A program made the translations under genes and the position numbers. From Phytoactinopolyspora halotolerans (GTDB taxonomy: Bacteria > Actinomycetota > Actinomycetes > Jiangellales > Jiangellaceae): a stretch of 64,000 nt of DNA. The stretch covers positions 124,001-188,000 of the forward strand of contig NZ_JAAGOA010000001.1 in assembly GCF_010550675.1 (NCBI RefSeq), given 5' to 3'. Below the pieces are notes generated by a model. That model had not been told where the DNA came from, did no database searches, and saw only the letters and a program-made list of their open reading frames with translations. Below, one piece after another: positions 8,189 through 16,944 of the stretch (the stretch's first letter is position 1; every line of letters begins with the position of its first letter).

Positions 8189-9607
8189 ATGTCCACACCC
8201 GACCCCAGCCCCGTGCCCGGCGGACTCAGGCCGCGCAGGCCACGCCGGCCACGCCGGCCGCGCCGGCCGCGAAGGCCGCAGGCGCTGCGGCGTCATCCGG
8301 CGGACAGCGAAATCCTCCGCCTCGCGCTACCGGCCCTGGGTGCCCTCATCGCCGAGCCGCTCTTCTTGCTCGCCGACTCGGCCATCGTCGGCCGCCTCGG
8401 CACGCCGCAACTGGCCGGCTTGGGCATCGCCGCGACCGTCCTGTCCACGCTCGTCAACGTCTCGATCTTCCTCGCCTACGGCACCACGGCGGCCGTCGCC
8501 CGGATGCTGGGCGCGAACGACCTTCCGGGTGCATTGCGATCGGGCATCGACGGCTGCTGGCTGGCCATCCTGATCGGCGCCGGAACGCTCGCCGTCGGGT
8601 GGCCGCTCACGCCATGGGTGGTCGACTGGTTCGGGCCGGAGCCCGGCGTCGCCGGCCACGCCGAGACATACCTGCGCATCAGTCTCCTCGGCATCCCGTC
8701 CATGCTGCTGGTGCTGGCCGCCACCGGGGTCCTCCGCGGCCTGCAAGACACCCGAACGCCGCTGTACGTGGCGGCGAGCGGAGCCGCCGGGAACGTCGTA
8801 CTCAACATCGTCCTCGTGCACGGCCTGGGTTGGGGCATCGCCGGTTCGGCCATCGGCACCGTCATCGCCCAGACCGCGATGGCCACGGTGTTCATCATGG
8901 TGGTCACCCGGGCCGCACGCCGGCACGCCGTGTCCGTCCGACCGCATTGGCGCGGCGTCCGTCGTTCCTTCGGTGCCGGCGTGCCCCTGCTCATCCGTAC
9001 CGCCGCCATGCGCGTCGCACTGATCTTCACCACCGTCGTCGCCACCAGGCTGGGCACGGCCGAACTGGCCGCGCATCAGGTTGCGTTCACCACGTGGACG
9101 CTGCTCGCGCTGATCCTGGACGCCATCGCCATCGCCGCCCAGGCTCTCGTCGGCCGGTCGCTTGGAGCCGACGACGTGGCGGAAGCCCGCTCGATCACAC
9201 GCCGCATGGTGCAGTGGGGCGTGTTGTGTGGCTTCGGCCTGACCGTGGCCGTGCTCGCGGTCGGTTCCGTCTACGCCCGGATCTTCACCGAGGACCCCGA
9301 GGTACGATCACTGCTCGTCGCCGCGCTGATCGTGGCGGCGGTGCTCCAGCCGCTGGCCGGATGGGTGTTCGTCCTGGACGGTGTGCTGATCGGCGCCGGC
9401 GACGGTCGCTATCTGGCCTGGGCTTCGGTCGTCTCGGTCGTGATCTTCCTGCCCGCGGCGCTCGCCGTGATGCTGCTCGACCTGTCCGGGACCACCGGGA
9501 TCGTAGCGCTGTGGCTGGCCATCGGGGTATGGACGCTCGCCCGCCTGATCACGCTGGAGCTGCGCGAACGCAGCGGCACCTGGGCGGTCACCGGCGCCGT
9601 CCGCTGA
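8189..9607 (+). CDS. MATE family efflux transporter (DinF-like)
   Basis: This is a 472-residue polytopic membrane protein of the MATE fold, two bundles of six helices. These proteins export cationic drugs or metabolites against H+ or Na+. Characteristic segments are LPALGALIAEPLFLLADSAI at the first helix and LRGLQDTRTP after the first bundle; the latter is typical of DinF. The N-terminus before helix 1 is unusual: a 9-bp tandem repeat (about 8229-8282) encodes consecutive Arg-Pro-Arg triplets. ATG 8189 lacks a ribosome site and a TACCGT -10-like hexamer lies 10 bases upstream, so it may be leaderless. A start downstream of the Arg-Pro tract cannot be excluded. Confidence 0.88.
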   Translation: MSTPDPSPVPGGLRPRRPRRPRRPRRPRRPQALRRHPADSEILRLALPALGALIAEPLFLLADSAIVGRLGTPQLAGLGIAATVLSTLVNVSIFLAYGTTAAVARMLGANDLPGALRSGIDGCWLAILIGAGTLAVGWPLTPWVVDWFGPEPGVAGHAETYLRISLLGIPSMLLVLAATGVLRGLQDTRTPLYVAASGAAGNVVLNIVLVHGLGWGIAGSAIGTVIAQTAMATVFIMVVTRAARRHAVSVRPHWRGVRRSFGAGVPLLIRTAAMRVALIFTTVVATRLGTAELAAHQVAFTTWTLLALILDAIAIAAQALVGRSLGADDVAEARSITRRMVQWGVLCGFGLTVAVLAVGSVYARIFTEDPEVRSLLVAALIVAAVLQPLAGWVFVLDGVLIGAGDGRYLAWASVVSVVIFLPAALAVMLLDLSGTTGIVALWLAIGVWTLARLITLELRERSGTWAVTGAVR

Positions 9608-9889
9608 GGCCACCCATGGCGGTCATCGCGGACATCGCCGGATGGAGCCCTCTCTCCCCGGCAATCCTGCATCCCCTTGGATGGAGAAAACCCCGGCACT
9701 CCTGTATGTCGCCGTCGCGGGACACGCACGAGCTGCCACACTGTCGACGGACACAAACACGCTGCGATGATGATGAGCGGTGGCCTGTCGGCGGCATTGC
9801 TGATGCCAGCCCGTCATCACCGCCCTCTCACCCTCGCGGCCCCACCGCCACACCGCCACACCGCCACGCAAACGGGGGACTGCTCGCTC

Positions 9890-11875
9890 ATGCACGTGCT
9901 CGCTCTGCCCACGGTACTGATCTTCGGCTTCGTCATGGCGCTGATCGTGGGCATGGCGGCGCAGCGCCTGCTCGGTATCCGGCTGGGCGCGGTCCGGTTG
10001 CTGCTGGCCGGGATATTCGCACTGATCGTCGGCCCGTTCATCATGATCGGGATTCTCGGTCCGTTCGCGCCCCCGCCCGACGATCCAGACCCGCAGATCG
10101 ACTTCGACGGGACGACGTTCTGGTTCTTCCTGCTCTCGCTCGTCTGCATCGTGCTCGCGTCCATGGCGTTCATCGTCGTCATAGAAGCCTTCGCGCCGCT
10201 CGGCTCGATCCCGCCGGCGCGGGTGTGGGGCCGCGGCCTGCGCGCCCGGTTCAAGCGGGCCCGTCGTTACTGGCAGATCGTCGGCATCGCGGTCCGGCAC
10301 GGCCTGGGTCCTTATATCCGGGGTGGCCGACGCCGCGCTCTGGCCGTACCCAGCGGTCGTGCCCAACTCGGACGTGCGCTCACCGCCACCCTGAACCGAG
10401 GCGGTGTCACGTTCGTCAAGATGGGCCAGATAATGGCAACCCGGCGGGACATGCTGCCGTCCGAGATCGTCGCCGAGCTGGCCAGCCTGCAGGACGACGC
10501 CGAGCCGGTGCCCTGGCCGGAGGTGGAGGCCGTGCTGCGCCACGAGCTCGGTGCACCCGCCACCGAGATCTTCGCCGACATCGATCCGACGCCTCTGGCG
10601 GCCGCGTCGGTGGGCCAGGTGCACGTCGCCCGTCTGCACTCCGGCGACGAGGTCGTGGTGAAGGTGCAGCGGCCAGGGATCCGGCCCGTCGTCGAACGCG
10701 ACCTGGACATCGCCGCCCGGCTCGCCACGCGTTTGGAGAGCGGCACCGACTGGGCACGCGGCATGGGGCTGTCCACCCTGGCCGACGGCCTAGCCGCCGC
10801 GATCCGGGAGGAGCTGGACTATCGCGTCGAGGCCGACAACATCGTCGCCGTCGCCGAGGCGCACCCGGCGGGCACCGGCGTACGGCTTCCCCGCGTCCAC
10901 GCGCAGCTCACCACCGAGCGCGTGCTGGTCATGGAACGGCTGCGGGGCACTCCGTTGAACGCGGCAGGACCGGAGATCGAACGGCTCGGCCTATCTCGGG
11001 CCGACATCGCCCGCTCACTGCTGAGCGTCCTATTCCACCAGATCATCGACGCCGGTGTGTTCCACGCCGACCCACACGGCGGCAATGTGCTGCTACTGGA
11101 CGACGGACGGCTCGGCCTGTTGGACTTCGGCTCGGTCGGGCGGCTCGACGGCTCGCTTCGGGAGGCCCTGCAACGGTTGCTGCTCGGCGTCGACAGTGGT
11201 GATCCGCTCGCGGTCAGCGACGCGCTGCTCGAGCTGGTACCCCGACCGGATGAGATCGACGAACAGCGGCTAGAGCGTGACCTCGGGCGGTTCCTGGCCC
11301 GGCACGTCAGCGGGGCGGGTACGCCGAGTGCGCGCATGTTCGGCGATCTGTTCCGCATCGTCGCCGACCACGGCTTGTCGATCCCACCAGAGGTGGCAGC
11401 GGTCTTCCGGACGCTTGCCACCGCGGAGGGGACGCTCAGCACGGTAGCCCCGGGGTTCAACCTGATCACCGAGACTCGCGCGCTGGCCAGCGACTACATG
11501 GCCGAACAGCTCGGACCGGAACAACTCAAACAGTCCGCAACCGACGAGTTGGCCCGGCTCGTCCCCGTGCTGCGGAGACTCCCGCGCCGGGTCGAGCGGA
11601 TTGCGAACGCCGCCGAACACGGCCGGCTCGGGGTGAATGTACGGTTGCTCGCCGACGAGCGCGATCGGGCGGTCATCACCGGCCTGTTGCACGAAACTCT
11701 GGTGGCCTTCATCGCGGCCACCACCGGCATCATGGCGGTCATCCTGCTCGGTCTAGGCGGCGGCCCGGCGGTCACCACGGACATCGGCCTACACGAGCTC
11801 ATCGGTTACAACCTGCTGGTCATCAGCGCGATCCTCGCGCTCCGTGTCCTCGTCCGAATTTTCCGCCGCTCCTGA
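9890..11875 (+). CDS. ABC1/UbiB-family atypical kinase, membrane anchored
   Basis: This is a 661-residue protein. Two hydrophobic helices at about residues 3-23 and 30-55, and another pair near the C-terminus, bracket the kinase core. Family motifs are present: KxGQ (FVKMGQ), the Ala-rich loop AAASVGQVH replacing the usual glycine loop, the ATP-site Lys in VVVKVQRPG, the catalytic loop FHADPHGGN, and metal-binding LLDFGSVG. UbiB/ABC1 proteins are ATPases that support isoprenoid-quinone or lipid metabolism; the target here is unknown. The frame is open from 9677. ATG 9890 is chosen because a GGGGGAC ribosome site precedes it and it starts at the first membrane helix. A palindromic repeat begins 2 bases after the stop. 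Confidence 0.87.
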   Translation: MHVLALPTVLIFGFVMALIVGMAAQRLLGIRLGAVRLLLAGIFALIVGPFIMIGILGPFAPPPDDPDPQIDFDGTTFWFFLLSLVCIVLASMAFIVVIEAFAPLGSIPPARVWGRGLRARFKRARRYWQIVGIAVRHGLGPYIRGGRRRALAVPSGRAQLGRALTATLNRGGVTFVKMGQIMATRRDMLPSEIVAELASLQDDAEPVPWPEVEAVLRHELGAPATEIFADIDPTPLAAASVGQVHVARLHSGDEVVVKVQRPGIRPVVERDLDIAARLATRLESGTDWARGMGLSTLADGLAAAIREELDYRVEADNIVAVAEAHPAGTGVRLPRVHAQLTTERVLVMERLRGTPLNAAGPEIERLGLSRADIARSLLSVLFHQIIDAGVFHADPHGGNVLLLDDGRLGLLDFGSVGRLDGSLREALQRLLLGVDSGDPLAVSDALLELVPRPDEIDEQRLERDLGRFLARHVSGAGTPSARMFGDLFRIVADHGLSIPPEVAAVFRTLATAEGTLSTVAPGFNLITETRALASDYMAEQLGPEQLKQSATDELARLVPVLRRLPRRVERIANAAEHGRLGVNVRLLADERDRAVITGLLHETLVAFIAATTGIMAVILLGLGGGPAVTTDIGLHELIGYNLLVISAILALRVLVRIFRRS

Positions 11876-11877
11876 CA

Positions 11878-11971
11878 CCTAAATGATCATGTTTGGTAGG
11901 TTTTCTCGTGCACCACCATGCATACAGACCTGGTACGGCACGAGAAAACCTACTTCACATGATCATTTAGG
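11878..11971. repeat. 94-bp palindromic repeat element, copy 2 (inverted relative to copy 1)
   Basis: It has the same 15-bp CCTAAATGATCATGT terminal inverted repeats and the same length as the copy at 394-487, but its internal sequence matches copy 1 only after reverse complementing. Internal arms TAGGTTTTCTCGTGC and GCACGAGAAAACCTA pair almost perfectly. It lies between two convergent genes, where it could end transcription in both directions. Confidence 0.87.
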
Positions 11972-11985
11972 GCGCGGGCGCGGGG

Positions 11986-12432
11986 TCAGGAACCGACGAC
12001 GTTCAGCCGGACGTCGGCGGTGACCTCGGGGTGCAGCCGGACCGTGACCCGGTGCTCACCGATCGTCTTGATCGGCTTGCCGACCTCGATCCGCCGCTTG
12101 TCGACGGCCGGACCACCGGCCGCGGTCACGGCGGAGACGATGTCGGCCGGGGTGATCGCACCGAACAGACGGCCGGTGTCGCCCGCCTTGGCAGACAGCC
12201 GGATCGCAGACTCCTCGAGCTTGGCCTTCACCTCGCGGGCCGTGTCCAGGTCGGCGATCTCGCGGCTGGACCGAGCCCGCCGGATCGCGTCGATCTCCTT
12301 CTGTGCGCCCTTGGTCCACGCCATGGCGTAGCCCTGCGGGATCAGGTAGTTGCGGCCGTAGCCGCCCTTGACCTCGACGACGTCGCCAGCGGCACCGAGG
12401 CCGGAAACCTCCTGAGTCAGGATGAGCTTCAT
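11986..12432 (-). CDS. rplI: 50S ribosomal protein L9
   Basis: This is a 148-residue L9, the elongated two-domain protein bound to domain V of 23S rRNA. The N-terminal signature [20 protein letters not shown], followed by [16 protein letters not shown], is diagnostic. The long helix and C-terminal domain follow. It is the last gene of the rpsF-ssb-rpsR-rplI operon, 15 bases after rpsR. Confidence 0.97.
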   Translation of the reverse strand: MKLILTQEVSGLGAAGDVVEVKGGYGRNYLIPQGYAMAWTKGAQKEIDAIRRARSSREIADLDTAREVKAKLEESAIRLSAKAGDTGRLFGAITPADIVSAVTAAGGPAVDKRRIEVGKPIKTIGEHRVTVRLHPEVTADVRLNVVGS

Positions 12433-12447
12433 GTCAACCAGCCTTCC

Positions 12448-12684
12448 TCAGCGCGCCGTCGAGGTGTACGGAAGCAGCGCCACCTCGCGGGCATTCTTGA
12501 TAGCGACGGCAACATCACGCTGGTGACGTGTGCAGTTGCCGCTGACTCGGCGGGCACGGATCTTGCCGCGGTCGGAGATGTACTTCCGCAGCAGGTTCGT
12601 GTCCTTGTAGTCGACGTAGTCGACATCTTCCTTGCAGAATGCGCAAACCTTCTTCTTCGGCTTGCGCACCGGAGGGGTAGCCAT
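12448..12684 (-). CDS. rpsR: 30S ribosomal protein S18 (zinc-binding form)
   Basis: This is a 78-residue S18. It keeps the cysteines CAFCK near the N-terminus and a further Cys in SGNCTRHQR, so it is the C+ (zinc) paralogue rather than the zinc-free form induced under zinc limitation. The motif [18 protein letters not shown] binds S6 and rRNA. It is co-transcribed with ssb and rpsF. The S6:S18 complex is a known autoregulator of this operon in other bacteria. Confidence 0.96.
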   Translation of the reverse strand: MATPPVRKPKKKVCAFCKEDVDYVDYKDTNLLRKYISDRGKIRARRVSGNCTRHQRDVAVAIKNAREVALLPYTSTAR

Positions 12685-12771
12685 CGTGGTGCTCTCCTTC
12701 GAAGAGCCCGGTCACCGCCGACGCGGCGGACCGGGATGGGGTGGTCACATGGATGAATCAGATATGGGTGC

Positions 12772-13293
12772 CTAGAACGGCGGCTCTTCGGCCGCGCCAC
12801 CGCCGCCCGCCCAGGGGTCGTTGGGAGCCGGCCCGGTCGGCGCACCCGCCGGAGCGGACGTGGCCCACGGGTCGCTCCCGCCGCCCTGCTGCGGAGCTCC
12901 GCCGCCGAAGCCGCCACCGCCGCCTTGGCGCTGGGTGCGGGTGACCTTCGCCGTGGCGAAGCGCAGGCTCGGGCCGATCTCGTCGACCTCCATCTCCACC
13001 ACCGTGCGCTTCTGACCGTCCTGTGTCTCGAACGATCGCTGCCGCAGCCGGCCCTGGGCCACGACGCGCATGCCGCGCTGCAGCGACTCCGCGATGTTCT
13101 CCGCCGCCTGGCGCCACGCGGAGCAGCGCATGAACAGCGCTTCGCCGTCCTCCCAGGTGTTCGTCTGCCGGTTGAACGTGCGTGGCGTGGACGCGATCGT
13201 GAAGTTCGCGACCGCGGCACCGCTGGGTGTGAAGCGCAGCTCGGGGTCGTCGGTCAGGTTACCGACGATGGTGATGATGGTCTCGCCTGCCAT
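12772..13293 (-). CDS. ssb: Single-stranded DNA-binding protein
   Basis: This is a 173-residue SSB: an OB fold in residues 1-115 ([20 protein letters not shown], with [13 protein letters not shown] and MRVVAQGRL), then a Gly/Gln/Pro-rich flexible tail. The acidic tip is EEPPF, the usual docking peptide for partner proteins (DDDIPF-like). ATG 13293 is used rather than the longer open frame to 13446 because a GGGAG ribosome site precedes it and the OB fold begins there. It lies between rpsF and rpsR in the operon. Confidence 0.95.
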   Translation of the reverse strand: MAGETIITIVGNLTDDPELRFTPSGAAVANFTIASTPRTFNRQTNTWEDGEALFMRCSAWRQAAENIAESLQRGMRVVAQGRLRQRSFETQDGQKRTVVEMEVDEIGPSLRFATAKVTRTQRQGGGGGFGGGAPQQGGGSDPWATSAPAGAPTGPAPNDPWAGGGGAAEEPPF

Positions 13294-13354
13294 GGATGGC
13301 TCCCTATGGTCGGGTTGTTCGTGCGGAGGCCCGCGAGAAGGCCCCAAGCTCGAA

Positions 13355-13645
13355 TCAGTTCGCCTCTGGCCGGACGACCTTGGTGCGCAGCACCGATTCG
13401 GACAGCCCGAGCTGGCGATCGAGCTCGGCGATGGTCTCGGCCTCACAGGTCACGTCGAGCACCGCGTAGATGCCCTCGTTCTTCTTGTTGATCTCGTAGG
13501 CGAGCTTACGGCGGCCCCAGATGTCGACTTTCTCGACCGAGCCACCGGCCTCGCGGACGACGCCGAGGTACTCCTCGAGGGTCGGGGCTACGGTGCGCTC
13601 CTCGGACTCGGGGTCCAGGATCACCATGACCTCGTAATGACGCAT
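13355..13645 (-). CDS. rpsF: 30S ribosomal protein S6
   Basis: This is a 96-residue S6 with the canonical start [12 protein letters not shown] and the [10 protein letters not shown] strand. The start at 13645 is set by a strong AGGAGGTGA ribosome site; the frame also extends upstream to 13678. It is the first gene of the operon. The ribosome site is enclosed in a hairpin (13656-13698), pointing to translational control. Confidence 0.96.
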   Translation of the reverse strand: MRHYEVMVILDPESEERTVAPTLEEYLGVVREAGGSVEKVDIWGRRKLAYEINKKNEGIYAVLDVTCEAETIAELDRQLGLSESVLRTKVVRPEAN

Positions 13646-13655
13646 TGCCGGATCA

Positions 13656-13698
13656 CCTCCTGTGGTCTTCACGGCCACGGTCTCTCCGTGGCAGGAGG
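13656..13698 (-). promoter_or_regulatory. Candidate S6:S18-binding leader hairpin (rpsF leader)
   Basis: On the minus strand CCTCCTG pairs with CAGGAGG over 7 bp and so covers the rpsF Shine-Dalgarno. Inside it CCACGG pairs with CCGTGG around an AGAGA loop. An unpaired strand starting with CCG lies between the two helices. The described rpsF leader motif, bound by the S6:S18 complex, likewise has a hairpin with an exposed CCG. Further upstream, a TATGAT -10 candidate lies at 13770-13765 on the minus strand. Confidence 0.55.
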
Positions 13699-13925
13699 GC
13701 TATGACGTCACGGCTAAGGTGCGCGTGCGAACCGCATATGAGTGAACCGCCGTGTGACGGTGCCGATCATAGGCTCACACCTAGCCACGCAACCAAGCCG
13801 CGAGCAAGCGTACCAGTGGAACGGCCAGGATACGAACGAAGCAGAGGAAAAGCAGTCCCTGCCACGTCGGCGTAACAGCGGAGTACATCGCTCGAATGTC
13901 GGTCGCCCGCGATAGCGTCGTGTCC

Positions 13926-14720
13926 ATGGTCGAGTTACGTATCGGAGCACACGTCGCCAAGGACGACCCCATCGCCGGCGCCCAGGCGCGCAAGGCGAAC
14001 GCCGTCCAGTTCTTCCTCGGCGATCCGCAGGGCTGGAAGGCGCCCACGGTGGCCTATCCCGGCGGGGCCGAAGCCCTGCGTAAGGCTGCCGCCGACGCCG
14101 ACATCGACCTCTACGTGCACGCGCCCTACGTACTCAACGTCGCCACTACCAACAACCGCATCCGGATACCGAGCCGCAAGCTCCTGCAACAGCAGGTGGA
14201 CCTCGCCGCCGAGATCGGCGCCAAGGGCTTGGTCATCCACGGCGGTCACGTGCTCAAGGGAGACGATCCCGAGGTCGGCGTCGACAACTGGCGCAAGTGC
14301 GCGGAGCGCCTGGACGCGAAGATCCCGGTCTTCATCGAGAACACCGCCGGCGGCGACGCGGCCATGGCTCGGAAGCTGGATCGCATCGCCCGGGTCTGGG
14401 ACGCCGTCGCCGAGCACGGCCTCGGCTTCTGCCTCGACACCTGCCACGCCTTCGCGGCCGGGCTGGATCTCGCCGACGTCGTGGACAAGATCATGGCCAT
14501 CACGGGCCGCATCGACCTGGTCCATGCGAACGACAGCCGGGACGAGTTCGACTCCGGCGCGGACCGGCACGCCAACCTGGGTGAAGGCACCATCGGCCTG
14601 GCCCCCATCGCCGACGTCGTGCGGGCGGCCGACGCCCCCGTCATCCTGGAGACGCCCGGAGCGAAATCCGGCGAAGGAGACGACCTCACCGCACTACGCG
14701 ATTATCTGCACGGCAGGTAG
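13926..14720 (+). CDS. nfo: Deoxyribonuclease IV (AP endonuclease)
   Basis: This 264-residue TIM-barrel enzyme cuts 5' of abasic sites in base excision repair using a trinuclear zinc site. Metal-ligand motifs appear in order: HAPYVLN, VIHGGH, IENTAGG, LDTCHAF, VHANDSRDE and ILETPG. The start ATG 13926 follows a TAGCGT -10 (13913-13918) by seven bases and has no ribosome site, consistent with a leaderless mRNA. It is divergent from the rpsF operon. femX begins 11 bases after its stop. Confidence 0.9.
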   Translation: MVELRIGAHVAKDDPIAGAQARKANAVQFFLGDPQGWKAPTVAYPGGAEALRKAAADADIDLYVHAPYVLNVATTNNRIRIPSRKLLQQQVDLAAEIGAKGLVIHGGHVLKGDDPEVGVDNWRKCAERLDAKIPVFIENTAGGDAAMARKLDRIARVWDAVAEHGLGFCLDTCHAFAAGLDLADVVDKIMAITGRIDLVHANDSRDEFDSGADRHANLGEGTIGLAPIADVVRAADAPVILETPGAKSGEGDDLTALRDYLHGR

Positions 14721-14731
14721 CCTGATCGTCC

Positions 14732-15871
14732 GTGACATACAGCTCCGAACTCACCGTCCGGCCGATCTCACGCGACGAACACCTCGCCGCGATAGCCGCG
14801 CGACCCTCGGTCAGCTTCCTGCAGACGCCGGCGTGGGCGCAGGTCAAGCGAGACTGGAAGGCGGAGTCCGTCGGCTGGTTCGACGGCGACGAGCTCGTCG
14901 GCTGTGGACTCATCCTCTACCGGCAGGCGCCCAAGCTCCGCCGTTACCTGGCCTACCTCCCGGAGGGCCCCGCCATCGACTGGGAGTCCACCGCCAAGGC
15001 CGGTGACCTGAAGCGCTGGCTGGATCCGCTGGTCGCGCATGTGAAGGCGTTCGGCGCTTTCGGCCTGCGGATGGGGCCTCTCGTCACGACGCGCGTCTGG
15101 AGCAATGCGACGTTGAAGACCGCACTCGCCGACACGTCGGTCACGCGTCTGCGCGAGGTTCCGGCCGATGAGACCACGGAGGTCGGTGCCGCTATCACCC
15201 GGCAGCTCGCCGACGCGGGCTGGCGCGCCCCGGCCGACGAGTCGGGCTTCGGTGCCGGTCAGCCTCGCTACGTGTTCCAGATGTCGTTGCGGGACCGCAC
15301 CGAGGACGACGTCTTGCGCGGTTTCAATCAGCTGTGGCGGCGCAACATCAAGAAGGCGGACAAGTCGGGTGTCGTCGTGAGCCTCGGCACCACCGACGAT
15401 CTTCCGGACTTCTATCGGCTCTACGCCGAGACCGCGCAGCGCGATGGCTTCGCTCCGCGGCCGATGAGCTACTTCACCGGCATGTGGGAGGCGATGACCG
15501 CGGAGGCGCCGGACCGTCTCCGGCTCTACCTCGCCCACCACGAAGGAGACCTGATCGCGGCCACCACCATGGCCAGGGTCGGCGCCCACGCGTGGTACTC
15601 GTACGGGGCGTCGTCGACCGAGAAGCGCGAGTTCCGCGGTTCCAACGCCGTGCAGTGGCGGATGATCCAGGACGCGCTGGAAGACGGTTGTGACATCTAC
15701 GATCTGCGCGGCATCACGGACACACTGGATGAGTCCGATCCGCATGCCGGGCTGATCCGGTTCAAGCTGGGCACCGGGGGGCATGCCGTGGAGTACGTGG
15801 GCGAGTGGGATCTGCCGATCTCCCGTGTCCTGTACCACGCTTTCGATCTGTACATGAAACGCCGGAGCTGA
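14732..15871 (+). CDS. femX: FemX-type peptidoglycan aminoacyltransferase
   Basis: This is a 379-residue FemABX enzyme with two GNAT-like folds. It uses an aminoacyl-tRNA to add the first interpeptide-bridge residue to lipid II. In Streptomyces coelicolor FemX adds the first glycine and is encoded in the same neighbourhood. Visible landmarks are FLQTPAWAQVKRDW near the N-terminus, LWRRNIKKADKSGV at the helical arm region, and ATTMARVGAHAWYSYGAS with the downstream GSNAVQWRMI, typical of the second acyltransferase fold. Translation starts at GTG 14732. The next gene, alanine-racemase-like, begins 7 bases downstream, so the two are probably coupled. Confidence 0.85.
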   Translation: MTYSSELTVRPISRDEHLAAIAARPSVSFLQTPAWAQVKRDWKAESVGWFDGDELVGCGLILYRQAPKLRRYLAYLPEGPAIDWESTAKAGDLKRWLDPLVAHVKAFGAFGLRMGPLVTTRVWSNATLKTALADTSVTRLREVPADETTEVGAAITRQLADAGWRAPADESGFGAGQPRYVFQMSLRDRTEDDVLRGFNQLWRRNIKKADKSGVVVSLGTTDDLPDFYRLYAETAQRDGFAPRPMSYFTGMWEAMTAEAPDRLRLYLAHHEGDLIAATTMARVGAHAWYSYGASSTEKREFRGSNAVQWRMIQDALEDGCDIYDLRGITDTLDESDPHAGLIRFKLGTGGHAVEYVGEWDLPISRVLYHAFDLYMKRRS

Positions 15872-15878
15872 GGACCAC

Positions 15879-16916
15879 ATGGCGCTTACCCTGCACGTCG
15901 ACGCGGCCCGCTGGCGCCAGCACCTGAAGCGCTACGCGGAGCCGGAAGGGACCACGATCGTCCCGGTGGCCAAGGGCAACGGCTACGGATTCGGCAACGC
16001 CACCCTGGCCGCGGAAACGGCTGCGCTCGGAGCCGGCACGCTCGCGGTCGGCACGTATGAAGAGATCGCCGACGTCCGCCCGGATTTCTCCGGCGATCTG
16101 CTGGTGCTCTCACCGTGGCGGCCATGGCTGGACGTGCCCACCGACGACGAACAGGTCATCCACACGGTCTCCCGCGTCGAGGATCTGCGCGCGCTGGCCG
16201 AACGCAGCGATCGGCCGCGCGTCGTCGTGGAGGTCCTGACCAGCATGCGCCGCCACGGCGTCGGCGTGGAGCAGCTCGGCGAGATCGTGGGAGCGGTGGA
16301 CCGTGTCCGGTTCGAGGGGATCGCGCTGCACCTGCCGCTGAACGGTAGCCAGGCCGATCAGGCGCGGCGGCTGGGCACTTTGGCGCTGGACGCCATGCCC
16401 AGCTCGGCCGCCCGTACGCTCTGGGTCAGCCACCTCACCCCTCAGGCCGCGTCCGCCCTGGGGCGAGAGATCAACGCCGAGGTCAGACTGCGCGTCGGAT
16501 CGGCCTTGTGGCTGGGCGACCGGGGTGCGCTGAGTGCGCGCGGCACCGTCCTGGACCTGCACCGGGTGCAGCGCGGAGATCGCTACGGCTACCGGCAACG
16601 GGGCGCGCGACGCAACGGCTGGCTGGTGGTGGTCGGTGGTGGGACCGCACACGGCGTCGCGCTCGAGGCACCGTCGCCGATCACCAGTCTCCGCCAGCGG
16701 CTCGTCACGGCCGCCAAGGGCGGTCTGGAAGCGACCGGCCGCGCCCTCTCCCCCTTCCGCATGGCCGGCAAGCAACGCTGGTTCGCCGAACCGCCGCACA
16801 TGCAATGCTCGATGATCTGGCTCCCGGATGACCTCACACCGCCGTCCCCGGGTGATGAGCTCGATGTGGAGGTCCGCTTCACCACCACGAACTTCGACCG
16901 GATCAGCTGGGAGTAG
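15879..16916 (+). CDS. Alanine-racemase-like fold-type III PLP enzyme
   Basis: This is a 345-residue protein. The PLP-binding motif VPVAKGNGYGFG (Lys near residue 31) and the (beta/alpha)8-barrel pattern place it with the alanine racemase N-terminal domain. The C-terminal domain is shorter and diverged compared with classical Alr (about 370-390 residues). GDRYGYRQR is the likely counterpart of the segment carrying the catalytic Tyr. Genes of this type sit beside femX in related actinobacteria. It may make D-alanine, or be a specialised racemase or partner in bridge synthesis; activity is not assured. A short GC-rich hairpin at 16921-16936 separates it from the convergent Lrp gene. Confidence 0.7.
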   Translation: MALTLHVDAARWRQHLKRYAEPEGTTIVPVAKGNGYGFGNATLAAETAALGAGTLAVGTYEEIADVRPDFSGDLLVLSPWRPWLDVPTDDEQVIHTVSRVEDLRALAERSDRPRVVVEVLTSMRRHGVGVEQLGEIVGAVDRVRFEGIALHLPLNGSQADQARRLGTLALDAMPSSAARTLWVSHLTPQAASALGREINAEVRLRVGSALWLGDRGALSARGTVLDLHRVQRGDRYGYRQRGARRNGWLVVVGGGTAHGVALEAPSPITSLRQRLVTAAKGGLEATGRALSPFRMAGKQRWFAEPPHMQCSMIWLPDDLTPPSPGDELDVEVRFTTTNFDRISWE

Positions 16917-16944
16917 GCGTAGGCCGGGGAGGGCCTCGCTCCAC

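Noticed and set aside
8599-11202. 867-residue plus-strand frame overlapping the MATE and ABC1-kinase genes
   Set aside because: It is out of frame with both recognised proteins and is dominated by Arg/Pro/His typical of shifted frames in high-GC DNA.
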